From SLFT01 sp964493075 (GTDB taxonomy: Bacteria; Hydrogenedentota; Hydrogenedentia; Hydrogenedentales; CAITNO01): DNA of 41,709 nt. The notes beneath the pieces are model-generated. The model did not search any database, was not told where the DNA came from, and was given only the letters and a program-made list of their open reading frames with translations. Positions within the stretch are counted from its first letter, which is position 1, and each line of letters opens with the position of its first letter. This document shows, one piece after another, positions 23,700-31,138 of this stretch. The stretch lies in NCBI GenBank assembly GCA_964493075.1, contig CAZBNU010000007.1, positions 1 to 41,709 of the forward strand. Direction: 5' to 3'. Both the position numbers and the translations under genes were made by a program.

Positions 23700-25621
23700 A
23701 CCAAACCACCCTGCAGATAACGACGCTCCTGCTCATTGTGATCAGCCTGTTTTCCAATGTCGCAGCAGGCCAAACAGCAGAAGCATGGGATGCGGAAACT
23801 GTGGATATGTTTGCCCGTATTCCGGTACAGGACGGCGGCCGCGTGAAACCGCTGGACACTTATGCTTCCTTTACGCTAATGCAATTAAACGGACGCAGAA
23901 CCTGTAAAACACCCAACGGCGAAAAGGTGCGTGCCATTGTATGGTTGATGGACTGCCTATTCCGTCCGGACATTGCGGAACAGTACAAGGTGTTCCGCGT
24001 TGAGAACTCCGAAGTGCTGGGCGCCGTCGGATTACAGCCCGAGAAGAAGCGTGACAACTACGCCTACAAGGATATGCTGCCGGTAAGGGAAAAACTGATG
24101 ACCCTGGCGCGGCAGTTTTCGGATAAGGAAGTCAAGGATCGAACGGCCATTGAGAAGGAAACCCTCGCCCTGGCCATAAACTTGCGGGTATTTGAAACAC
24201 TGACCGCCTATGCGCTCATCGCAAGGAAGCCTTTTGAAGTTGGCTCATTAAGCACGCTGGCGCCTCTGTTTCCCAATCAGACAACAGCACGGCTCAGCGA
24301 ACTGTTACGCAAAGGACCTCAACTGGTTGCGGCCTATATGGAACTGGAACAGCAGGCACAGGAAAACCAGACGGAACTGGCGGCGTTGACGGCTTTTCTC
24401 AATGAAATGGAAATTCTGACGGGTGACGCCACAGCAATCGCCCTTTTTCCGCCGCCTGCGGATTCGGAGAATGGAACGTGGCTGACGCCGGCAGATGTTA
24501 CAATGATTGCGTTTTCTGGAAATGACGTGGCGCCCTATCTTGATCTGCTGGCGCAACTTGAATCACTCGCGGACAGCACAAGCAACCAGGAGGTATTCAA
24601 GGAACAAGCGCAGAAATTCACCGGCGACCTCGTTGCGATGGCAGAGAGCCGGGGTGAATACAACCAGATTCCACTGGAAGTGACTTTCTACCGGCTTAAC
24701 CTGTTCTACCGTGCCCTGGTGCTGTACATCCTCAGTTTTCTGGTGGTGGCGTGCACCTGGCTGCGACCCCACAGCCGCATACTGCGTCTGGGCGCTTTCG
24801 CGTCAGTTTCGCTGCCCACCCTGCTGCTCCTCATCGGCATTATCATGCGCAGCATCATCCGGGGGAGACCGCCCGTCACCACCGCCTATGAAACGATCCT
24901 GTTCGTGTGCCTGGTAGCGGTGGGAACCGCGCTGTTCCTTGAATGGGCAAACAAAAAAGGACTCGCCATTTCCATGGGTTCCCTGTTGGGTGTACTGGGC
25001 ATGTTCATTGCCAACAAGTACGAAGTAGGCTATGGCGGCGATACCATGCCGGCCATGGTCGCTGTGCTGGACACCAACTTCTGGCTCGCGCTGCACGTAA
25101 CCACCATCGCCATCGGTTACGGTGCGGGCTTCTTCGCTGCAGGACTGGCCCATGTCTTTATTCTTGGACAGTTGATAGGCTTCCAACGCAACAGCCCCGC
25201 ATTTTACCGCGACCTCACGCGCATGGTCTACGGCGCCCTGTGTTTTTCCTTTGTCTTTGTGTGCATCGGCACCGTGCTGGGCGGCATCTGGGCGAACGAA
25301 AGTTGGGGCAGATTCTGGGGCTGGGACCCCAAAGAGAACGGCGCGTTGATGATCTGTCTCTGGCAACTCGCCATCATGCATGCGCGGCTGGACGGCATCA
25401 TCAAGCACCACGGTATTAACATCGCCGCCGTCATCGGCAGCATCATTATCGCCTTCTGCTGGTTTGGCGTCAACATGCTCGGCGTCGGCCTGCACAGTTA
25501 CGGATTCACCAGCAGCGGCTACTCAGCACTCGTCAATTTTTATATCATTGAGACCATTGTGGTGGTGCTGGGCGTACTGGTCTGGTTGCGCCAGAAAATC
25601 AAAGTGGCGAAGAAGGCATAG
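23696..25621 (+). CDS. ccsA: CcsA-type heme handling/cytochrome c synthase subunit with a long N-terminal domain
   Basis: A 641-residue protein of the System II complex, which exports heme and attaches it to apocytochrome c. The C-terminal half is a multi-span CcsA core (about 335-630). The tryptophan-rich heme-binding segment is GIWANESWGRFWGWDPKE (530-547), and histidines in LALHVTT (His467) and VGLHSYGF (His600) match the conserved heme ligands. Residues 1-25 form a signal/anchor. Residues 26 to about 330 form a soluble extracytoplasmic domain (MFARIPVQDGGRVKPLDTYA) that small CcsA proteins lack; similar long forms occur in Bacteroidota and PVC bacteria. It is the last gene of the operon. 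Confidence 0.93.
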   Translation: MNQTTLQITTLLLIVISLFSNVAAGQTAEAWDAETVDMFARIPVQDGGRVKPLDTYASFTLMQLNGRRTCKTPNGEKVRAIVWLMDCLFRPDIAEQYKVFRVENSEVLGAVGLQPEKKRDNYAYKDMLPVREKLMTLARQFSDKEVKDRTAIEKETLALAINLRVFETLTAYALIARKPFEVGSLSTLAPLFPNQTTARLSELLRKGPQLVAAYMELEQQAQENQTELAALTAFLNEMEILTGDATAIALFPPPADSENGTWLTPADVTMIAFSGNDVAPYLDLLAQLESLADSTSNQEVFKEQAQKFTGDLVAMAESRGEYNQIPLEVTFYRLNLFYRALVLYILSFLVVACTWLRPHSRILRLGAFASVSLPTLLLLIGIIMRSIIRGRPPVTTAYETILFVCLVAVGTALFLEWANKKGLAISMGSLLGVLGMFIANKYEVGYGGDTMPAMVAVLDTNFWLALHVTTIAIGYGAGFFAAGLAHVFILGQLIGFQRNSPAFYRDLTRMVYGALCFSFVFVCIGTVLGGIWANESWGRFWGWDPKENGALMICLWQLAIMHARLDGIIKHHGINIAAVIGSIIIAFCWFGVNMLGVGLHSYGFTSSGYSALVNFYIIETIVVVLGVLVWLRQKIKVAKKA

Positions 25622-25640
25622 GGAAGGTTTGTAGATAGAT

Positions 25641-25784
25641 AAAAAGGGACATAAGGGACGAAAGAGACATAAAAGACAAAGACGCAAGGATGTAAAAAAT
25701 ATAAAAAGACTGACGTTTCTCTAACCCAACAGATGCCTACCCTATAAGTCGCTTTTGTCCTTTATGTCCCTTCCGTCCCTGTAA
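25641..25784. repeat. Period-9 tandem arrays in inverted orientation between convergent genes
   Basis: The left array (25645-25685) runs GGGACATAA, GGGACGAAA, GAGACATAA, AAGACAAAG. The right array (25750-25780) is the complement of GGGACGGAA, GGGACATAA, AGGACAAAA. Both have period 9 and face each other across about 65 bases, so the transcript can fold on itself. It lies between ccsA (+) and an SGNH hydrolase gene (-) and could act as a two-way terminator. Confidence 0.7.
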
Positions 25785-25787
25785 TCA

Positions 25788-26951
25788 TCACTTCAGTGCT
25801 TCACGCAACACCGGTTCCAGCGCATCAGCCATGCGCATGAACCCAAGGTCGGTGGGATGGGTGCCGTCCACCGTGGCTTCGCCGTCGCTACCCAACAACG
25901 CTTCCGCAGGCACATAGTGTAATCCCGGAACTTGCTTCGCCAGGAGTTGTTCGTAACTTGCGTGCAATGCCTTGTTCCTGCTTTCATAGGCTTCACGCTT
26001 CTCAGGAAGAAAGGCGCCTGCCTGGTACTGGATATTCTCCACAAGAATGATGGGCGTGTCCGGTCGTGCTGCCCGCAACACCGTTATCAGGGGTACAGCC
26101 CGCTGCGTAACCATCGCGAGATTCATATTGGGCACACAGTCAATGACATAGGCCGCTGCATCCAGTTCCGCAAGCAACTCGCCCACCTCCGGATCCATCA
26201 TACCGTTGCCGGAAAAACCGAGGTTGATCACAGGACATCCAAAACGACGTCCCAGGATGGCAGGATACGCCATGCCCGGACGGGATGCGCACCCACCGTG
26301 AGTGATGGACGTGCCATAGAATACAATCGGTTTGCTGTGGCCTGCCGGACGCGTTGCCGGTTTCGACAAGACCGTACCCGGAGGCACACCGATTTCAAGT
26401 GACTTCGTGCCGTTGTACAGGGGCAGGTACACCATGTACTCGTGGTTGCCTTCTGGAATGCCCGATGCCAGCACTGCCTGCGTGGCCTGTGCCGAGGGCC
26501 GCCCATTGCCAATCCAACGCCACACCCCTTCATCGTTCACATACAAATCAAGACCGCTCACACCGGTAGCAGGCATGTGCGGCATGGCCAGGTCGGCATT
26601 CACCACCTCCCACTTCGCCGCTATGGTGTCCGCATTCGTGACAAAGCGCACACAAATCCCCGCCGAGTGCGTAGACAGACTCCATACAGCATCCCGTACC
26701 ACGCCCTTCGCCTTTGCGGGCAACCGATGATAAAAGGCTTCTGTTTCCGTCCAGCCCTTCCCCTCTATCTCCAACTGCTGCGCGTCATACCACAGCCACT
26801 CGCCGCTCGGATCCGCAACTGCAAAGTTTGGATCGAGTTTTTCGATGGGTGGCATAGTGGCATCTTCGGCAAGAACGGGGATGAAACATAAGGCAAAAAA
26901 GACTGCGACTAAAATCACGGAACAAAATAGATGACAAGAATGGTTTCGCAT
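25788..26951 (-). CDS. Secreted SGNH hydrolase with an N-terminal beta-sandwich domain
   Basis: A 387-residue exported protein (signal peptide to about residue 28). Residues 40-190 form an N-terminal jelly-roll, as in two-domain SGNH esterases. The catalytic domain begins with YGTSITHGG (Ser215), continues with NLGFSGNG (243-250, oxyanion residues), and ends with DGTHPTDLG (Asp362, His365). Such enzymes usually remove acetyl or other acyl groups from carbohydrates. An AAAGGA site precedes the ATG at 26951. It lies downstream of the DUF6122 gene in the same orientation, with a 20-base gap, so they may share a transcript. Confidence 0.88.
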   Translation of the reverse strand: MRNHSCHLFCSVILVAVFFALCFIPVLAEDATMPPIEKLDPNFAVADPSGEWLWYDAQQLEIEGKGWTETEAFYHRLPAKAKGVVRDAVWSLSTHSAGICVRFVTNADTIAAKWEVVNADLAMPHMPATGVSGLDLYVNDEGVWRWIGNGRPSAQATQAVLASGIPEGNHEYMVYLPLYNGTKSLEIGVPPGTVLSKPATRPAGHSKPIVFYGTSITHGGCASRPGMAYPAILGRRFGCPVINLGFSGNGMMDPEVGELLAELDAAAYVIDCVPNMNLAMVTQRAVPLITVLRAARPDTPIILVENIQYQAGAFLPEKREAYESRNKALHASYEQLLAKQVPGLHYVPAEALLGSDGEATVDGTHPTDLGFMRMADALEPVLREALK

Positions 26952-26971
26952 ACGTTTATCCTTTCAGTTTA

Positions 26972-27313
26972 CTAATAAAGTCCATTCAGAAAGCAATCAA
27001 TGGCATCGGTGCAGAGGTGCCAGAGGCAGCCCACGGACACGGCGCGCCATTTCCATTTGGGGATAAGGAGTAAGGCTGCATAAACCAGCCCTGCCCATAG
27101 GGTATGCAGGGGATGATAGCCGATGCTGCAGCGGTTGGGATCGAAAATCGGGTCTGCCAGCAGGTGATCCAGATCAATGGCCATTGTTGCCACCATGATA
27201 AGGCCTGCCTTCCACCAGTTTTCTTTCCAGAACAGTTTCCCGAAGGCAAAGGGCAACAGCAAATGAAACCCGTAGTGGACGCTATGCCTGAATATGTCGA
27301 ATGCAATTTCCAT
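26972..27313 (-). CDS. DUF6122 family small membrane protein
   Basis: A 113-residue membrane protein with three to four hydrophobic segments. The core IDLDHLLADPIFDPNRCSIG with the following HPLHT and the near-C-terminal HLCTDAIDC match DUF6122, which keeps His and Asp residues suggestive of a metal site inside the membrane. The function is unknown. The ATG at 27313 is preferred over a TTG 10 codons upstream. The ribosome site is weak (GGAAAA). It lies 20 bases upstream of the SGNH hydrolase gene. Confidence 0.75.
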   Translation of the reverse strand: MEIAFDIFRHSVHYGFHLLLPFAFGKLFWKENWWKAGLIMVATMAIDLDHLLADPIFDPNRCSIGYHPLHTLWAGLVYAALLLIPKWKWRAVSVGCLWHLCTDAIDCFLNGLY

Positions 27314-27350
27314 TGGCTTTTTTTTCCAGACTATCAATGACAAAACGCAG

Positions 27351-27395
27351 ACGCGGCATCTCTGCCGCGTTGTTAAAGAGGCAGGGATGCCTCTT
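27351..27395 (-). terminator. Two tandem palindromic hairpins after the lectin-fold gene
   Basis: Two perfect 8-pair stems with 4-base loops: AAGAGGCA/TGCCTCTT (27376-27383, 27388-27395) and ACGCGGCA/TGCCGCGT (27351-27358, 27363-27370). Both share a GGCA-loop-TGCC core. They begin 8 bases beyond the stop of the gene at 27403-28080, and the second is followed by TTTT a few bases later. They may be terminators, dispersed repeats, or both. Confidence 0.55.
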
Positions 27396-27402
27396 CTACT
27401 TC

Positions 27403-28080
27403 TTATTGCAGGGCTTCACCTCGACAGCTATCAAAAAGGGCGTAGTTTTCCTGAGTCGGGATATGGTCGCCCATAAAAGTCAGGTTTTCCACACTGCAAT
27501 GGACGGTAAAGGTAATTTCATCGCCGAAGCGGGTCTGCAATTGTTTCACCTGCCGGTCGTTCACAAACCAGGTAACCAGGTAGTTGTCGTCCTTGCCGTG
27601 GGCAATATCCATACTCAAGTTGTACCATGCCTCACGCGTGATCAGTATCTGGCTGGAACTGTACGGGTATGCCTGACAGGTACAATAACAAACGAGGTCG
27701 TTTTCCTGTGCATTCAGTTTTTCACGCAACGCTGCCGTGCCGTATCCAATCTCAAAATCCACCTCATGCTTGTCATCATGATACAGGAACGCGCCAATGC
27801 TTGCCTGATCGCCTACACCCATAGCGGGCACATAGACACGCCAGGTGTAGCGTCCCGCACCAAAACGATTCGTCGTCCTTATTTTTACGCGATCCCGTGT
27901 TTCCGGTCTGGTGACGATGCGGAGTTTTCCGTCTTCAATCTGATAGGCGTGCGGACTGCCCTCCGAGGAATCATCCACCCAGCCGTCCAGATTCTCAAAA
28001 TCGCTGAAAAATACTTCATGCTGCTGCGCAACAGCAAACACAGCAGGGAGCAACCATAATAGAATGGAGACACATTTCAT
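27403..28080 (-). CDS. Secreted protein, probable GH16-like lectin/glucanase fold
   Basis: A 225-residue exported protein (signal peptide to about residue 18, ending VFAVA). The remainder looks like a concanavalin-type beta-sandwich: FFSDFENLDGWV, then GRYTWRVYVP, and HEVDFEIGYG (105-114), which resembles the E-[IV]-D-F-E core of GH16-like domains. The spacing of acidic residues is compatible with catalysis, but the family is only loosely matched, so a carbohydrate-binding role is equally likely. GAGGATG precedes the ATG. The tandem hairpins at 27351-27395 follow its stop. Confidence 0.65.
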   Translation of the reverse strand: MKCVSILLWLLPAVFAVAQQHEVFFSDFENLDGWVDDSSEGSPHAYQIEDGKLRIVTRPETRDRVKIRTTNRFGAGRYTWRVYVPAMGVGDQASIGAFLYHDDKHEVDFEIGYGTAALREKLNAQENDLVCYCTCQAYPYSSSQILITREAWYNLSMDIAHGKDDNYLVTWFVNDRQVKQLQTRFGDEITFTVHCSVENLTFMGDHIPTQENYALFDSCRGEALQ

Positions 28081-28101
28081 GTTGGCATCCTCTAGCCGCT
28101 T

Positions 28102-28632
28102 TTATGGTTGCTTAATCAGTGCTTTAAGTTCTACATCAAGTAGATCCCACAATTGGGGATGACTTTCCACAAGCCGTGCGATATCCCCCAAGTCCTTTAA
28201 TTTTTTGCTCTGTCTTCTTTCAGTGTCACGCCACGCTTGTATTTTCCCCCGCAGCGTATCTTCCAAAGAGGCGACTCGCATCAGAATTCCATGAACATCG
28301 GCAGGCACGGCTCGGTTTGGGAATTCTCTATAAAAGTCTGCCGTGCTCAATTGAATACTGACTGCAGAATCGCCCTGAAAATTAACCGACCAAGGGAAAC
28401 GTTCCATCTTAAAGCCCACTTCCTCAAGTTTCTTTATGGCTGTTTCAACAACAGATGCAGCAACAACAATATCCACATCCTGTGTGACCATAGGTTCATC
28501 GGCCCAGTGATTTACAGCGATGCCGCCAATCGCACACCAAGGCAAGTCACAGCGTTCAAGACAGTCTACCATGCGCATGACATCGTCCGTCCCCCCGGCT
28601 GTCTGCCAGTCATAAAATTTCTTTGGAGTCAT
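28102..28632 (-). CDS. Nucleotidyltransferase-fold protein (AbiEii/MNT-like)
   Basis: A 176-residue cytoplasmic protein. AIGGIAVNHWADEPMVTQDV followed by DIVV (34-57) is the signature of the DNA polymerase beta-like nucleotidyltransferase superfamily: a Gly-Gly turn followed by Asp52 and Asp54. The central strand and C-terminal helices fit the minimal AbiEii or MNT type. In toxin-antitoxin systems such proteins pair with AbiEi or HEPN genes; none is adjacent here, so it is a solitary member. GAGGAAAT precedes the ATG. It lies 21 bases upstream of the lectin-fold gene in the same orientation. The target is unknown. Confidence 0.75.
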   Translation of the reverse strand: MTPKKFYDWQTAGGTDDVMRMVDCLERCDLPWCAIGGIAVNHWADEPMVTQDVDIVVAASVVETAIKKLEEVGFKMERFPWSVNFQGDSAVSIQLSTADFYREFPNRAVPADVHGILMRVASLEDTLRGKIQAWRDTERRQSKKLKDLGDIARLVESHPQLWDLLDVELKALIKQP

Positions 28633-28738
28633 GATATTTCCTCATTGCATCCAGATTGTTAACGCAAGGTACTATGATAATGCAAGTGGAAGGCGGGAAT
28701 ACAGCAATAAACACCCAAACAGGAACATTACACGTTTA

Positions 28739-29677
28739 TTACCAATCGGTTGCCTGGAACGCCTCATGGAAGGAAACAATGCCCGAAGGGATTTCATCGG
28801 TAAAGGGCAGGACGAGAAAGTATTCCTGCGGGATGCCTTCGTGGATCATATCCGTGATGTTTCGGAAACCGAAGCGGGTATAGTAGTTGGGATCGCCCAC
28901 AAGGGCGCACCCCTTCGCACCCAGTTCATCCAACCGGGCAAGACCTTCTTCTATCAATGCTTTTCCGATGCCTTGTTTATGCAGCTCCGGCAACACCGCT
29001 ACAGGGCCAAGGCCGTACCAGTCCGGTGTGCCGTCCGCAATGGCTACGGGCGAAAAAGCAATGTGCCCCACCACATCACCGTCCACCTCCGCCACCAGGG
29101 ACAGGGTCAACGCCCCTGCCTTGCGTAATGCGTGGATAATGTACTGCTCCGTGTTGTTACTGATAGGCAGGGTCTTAAAGGCCGCAATGGTAACTTCCGT
29201 TATGGCGTCGTAATCTTGCGGGGTTTCATCGCGTATGATCATCTGTAAGGGTTCTTTACTTGTTGATGTTTTTTGTTCTTTGAAAAGATAAGATAATGCT
29301 ATCATCGCAAGGAGTGTTGAAAACAGGACAACGCCAAAAGCAGCTATTAACGTTTCCGCATCGCCCCACGTACCAACGGTATACACACTGCCTAGAAACA
29401 GGCCTATTCCCAATGCGTACAGGAACATGCTGCGGCTTTCCCTGCAAATCTTTTGCACTTCTTCCCGTGTACCCTCTTCACCGCCAATAAGTTCCAAGGT
29501 CCGGGGAATGTCGCTTTCGTCAACCTGCAATTCAATGCCGCCCAACATCACATTATAAAAAGGCTGTACTGCCACGGTGTTTTCGTTCTTTAAAAATACT
29601 TCAATTCCCGCACACTCCAGTGTGGCTTTTGCGGATTGTGCCTGAAAGAGATTACTGTAGGTTCTGATTGTTTTCAT
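28739..29677 (-). CDS. DUF2007 - two transmembrane segments - GNAT acetyltransferase fusion
   Basis: A 312-residue protein with three parts in one uninterrupted frame. Residues 1-65 (RTYSNLFQAQSAKATLECAG, then VFLKNENT and GGIELQVDESD) match the DUF2007 signal-transducing domain. Residues about 84-102 and 109-132 are transmembrane helices. Residues 146-312 are a complete YhbS-type GNAT domain with the acetyl-CoA loop KQGIGKA (234-240) and the segment GDPNYYTRFGF. Both end domains should face the cytoplasm. There is no clear internal ribosome site before Met146, so a true fusion is favoured over two genes. Substrate and purpose are unknown. Confidence 0.85.
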   Translation of the reverse strand: MKTIRTYSNLFQAQSAKATLECAGIEVFLKNENTVAVQPFYNVMLGGIELQVDESDIPRTLELIGGEEGTREEVQKICRESRSMFLYALGIGLFLGSVYTVGTWGDAETLIAAFGVVLFSTLLAMIALSYLFKEQKTSTSKEPLQMIIRDETPQDYDAITEVTIAAFKTLPISNNTEQYIIHALRKAGALTLSLVAEVDGDVVGHIAFSPVAIADGTPDWYGLGPVAVLPELHKQGIGKALIEEGLARLDELGAKGCALVGDPNYYTRFGFRNITDMIHEGIPQEYFLVLPFTDEIPSGIVSFHEAFQATDW

Positions 29678-29715
29678 GCTTATATGCCCCGTTCAATTCG
29701 ACTGATTTTTTCACC

Positions 29716-29750
29716 AGACCCTAGACCCTAGACCCTAGACCCTAAACCCT
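29716..29750. repeat. Heptamer tandem repeat (AGACCCT)4-AAACCCT
   Basis: Five perfectly spaced 7-base units: four AGACCCT and one AAACCCT. On the other strand it reads like AGGGTCT/AGGGTTT, similar to plant-type telomere repeats. It lies exactly between the LURP-one stop (29753) and the GNAT fusion gene (29677). Confidence 0.85.
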
Positions 29751-29752
29751 AT

Positions 29753-30190
29753 CTATTCTTTCAGCACCATGTCAATACACATCACGGCGGCAAGTATCAG
29801 CTGTCGTGCGGGACTGTTCACAGGAACTTCGTCGGCAATCTGCAACACATAGTTATCGGCGCTGGTGAACAGTTCCTTGCCGAGTCCGGACCATTTCTTG
29901 GTTACGTGAGCNNNNNNNNNNNNNNNNNNNNNNNNNNNNNNNNNNNNNNNNNNNNNNNNNNNNNNNNNNNNNNNNNNNNNNNNNNNNNNNNNNNNNNNNN
30001 NNNNNNNNNNNGTGTACCGTTTGTAGTCGGTAAACCGCAACACCTTGGTGAACATGCCCAGATTCGGTTCCCGGCATTGCAACACTATTTCACCTGATTC
30101 CGGATCATAGATGTCGAAATTGTTCGATGCCTTGAACAGACCCAAATGCTCCTTCACCACAAACAGATTTTTATTCAACGCTTCGTGCAT
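29753..30190 (-). CDS. LURP-one-related (phospholipid-scramblase-like) protein, with missing internal sequence
   Basis: The N-terminal half (NKNLFVVKEHLGLFKASNNF, then DIYDPESGEIVLQCRE) and the C-terminal half (KKWSGLGKELFTSADNY, then LILAAVMCIDMVLKE) are those of LURP-one/Tubby-C-like proteins, a 12-stranded barrel around a hydrophobic helix. The 100 Ns at 29912-30011 lie between them. Unlike the other two gaps, the flanks are not duplicated. Family members are about 180-200 residues, so roughly 70-80 residues are probably missing and the gap length is only a placeholder. The function in bacteria is not established. Confidence 0.8.
   Translation of the reverse strand: MHEALNKNLFVVKEHLGLFKASNNFDIYDPESGEIVLQCREPNLGMFTKVLRFTDYKRYXXXXXXXXXXXXXXXXXXXXXXXXXXXXXXXXXXAHVTKKWSGLGKELFTSADNYVLQIADEVPVNSPARQLILAAVMCIDMVLKE
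29912..30011. other. Assembly gap (100 N) with real missing sequence
   Basis: The flanks share no duplicated sequence, and the protein on both sides lacks its central strands. The true distance is likely more than 200 bases. Confidence 0.8.
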
Positions 30191-30302
30191 GGCGTGTTCC
30201 CTCCGGTTATTGGTGTGCCAACATCAGATTATTTTATCGCCGAATAATAGTATTACTGTTCACTAATCAGGTTCAACTTTATTAAATATTTCGAGAAACG
30301 CA

Positions 30303-30334
30303 AACGGCCACCACACGAAAGTGCGATGACCGTT
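30303..30334 (-). terminator. Hairpin terminator of the small heat-shock gene
   Basis: As minus-strand RNA, AACGGUCAUCGCAC pairs with GUGUGGUGGCCGUU across a UUUC loop, giving 14 pairs of which four are G-U. On the plus strand those four would be A-C mismatches, so the structure was selected for leftward transcripts. It lies 40 bases after the Hsp20 stop and is followed by a broken U-run. Confidence 0.65.
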
Positions 30335-30373
30335 CCTACTTCGGCATGGGGTTGTTCAGTATAAGAATTGGTT

Positions 30374-31075
30374 CTATTGGACTGTTATCGTCTTGCTTTT
30401 CGATGAAGTATCACCCTTGGGGACGGTGACCGTCAGGACGCCGTCCTCGTAGTTCGCTTTCATTTCGCTTTGCTTCACCGGGCCGGGCAGAGTCATGACG
30501 CGCTCAAACTGGCCGAGTCGCCTTTCGCTGCGCAATTGTTTGGCGTTCGGCCCCTGCTGAGAAACTTCCTCTTCACGAGTACCGGAAATGGTCAGTACCC
30601 GGTCTTCAATACTCACGTTAATCTTGGAACTGTCCGCACCAGGGATATCCATGCGCACAACATATTCCTTGTCATGCTCTTCAATGTCCATCGTGGGATT
30701 GAAGGAAAGCCCTTGCGAAAATGCATTAAATTTCGGACTGGCATTGAAACGACCGAACGCACCTTGAAACATCTGTTCCATCTGCTTGTGCATTTCCTCC
30801 ATTTCCTTGAAGGGGTCCCATCCATTGGGATCAAAGGGACTATTCGGCAAGGGATTTGGGCTGATGGAAGTGTTGGAATTTCCGGCGCCCGGCGCGAGTT
30901 GCCAGTCCTCGTCCTGAATTGAATCGTCCGTGTTCAGCAATGCATGGACGCTGTCCTGTTGGGTATCGCTATAGGCCTGATACAGGTAATACCCCTGAAC
31001 GGCCACAACGACGATCAACAAGACCAACAAAAGGCTCAGTATTCTGTTGTTGCGATCTGCGGTGTTTTCACTCAT
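30374..31075 (-). CDS. Membrane-anchored small heat-shock protein (Hsp20/alpha-crystallin)
   Basis: A 233-residue protein, much longer than typical bacterial Hsp20 (about 150). Residues 12-34 are a strongly hydrophobic segment without a signal-peptidase site, so a membrane anchor. A linker rich in Asn, Pro and Ser (about 40-85) and a Met/Glu-rich helix (KEMEEMHKQMEQMFQ) precede the alpha-crystallin domain at about 125-220 (MDIEEHDKEYVVRMDIPGAD; GVLTVTVPK at 212-220). The C-terminus has an I-x-V-type motif (ITV, 230-232). Short N-terminal charges suggest the chaperone domain lies outside the cytoplasm. AGGAGGT gives a strong ribosome site. An inverted repeat at 31139-31159 lies in its upstream region. 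Confidence 0.88.
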   Translation of the reverse strand: MSENTADRNNRILSLLLVLLIVVVAVQGYYLYQAYSDTQQDSVHALLNTDDSIQDEDWQLAPGAGNSNTSISPNPLPNSPFDPNGWDPFKEMEEMHKQMEQMFQGAFGRFNASPKFNAFSQGLSFNPTMDIEEHDKEYVVRMDIPGADSSKINVSIEDRVLTISGTREEEVSQQGPNAKQLRSERRLGQFERVMTLPGPVKQSEMKANYEDGVLTVTVPKGDTSSKSKTITVQ

Positions 31076-31138
31076 GGCATATACCTCCTGTGTTGTTTAT
31101 GCTTTTGTTGAGCAACCAAACCACTTTCAACTTTCATA

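Noticed and set aside
24803..25495. Leftward open frame antisense to ccsA
   Set aside because: It is hydrophilic antisense of transmembrane codons, a usual shadow; ccsA motifs are unambiguous.
27301..28059. Rightward frame across 27301-28059
   Set aside because: It crosses hairpins and the opposite gene, which has a signal peptide and ribosome site; no motif supports the rightward frame.
29716..29750. CRISPR array
   Set aside because: The units are 7 bases and directly adjacent without spacers.
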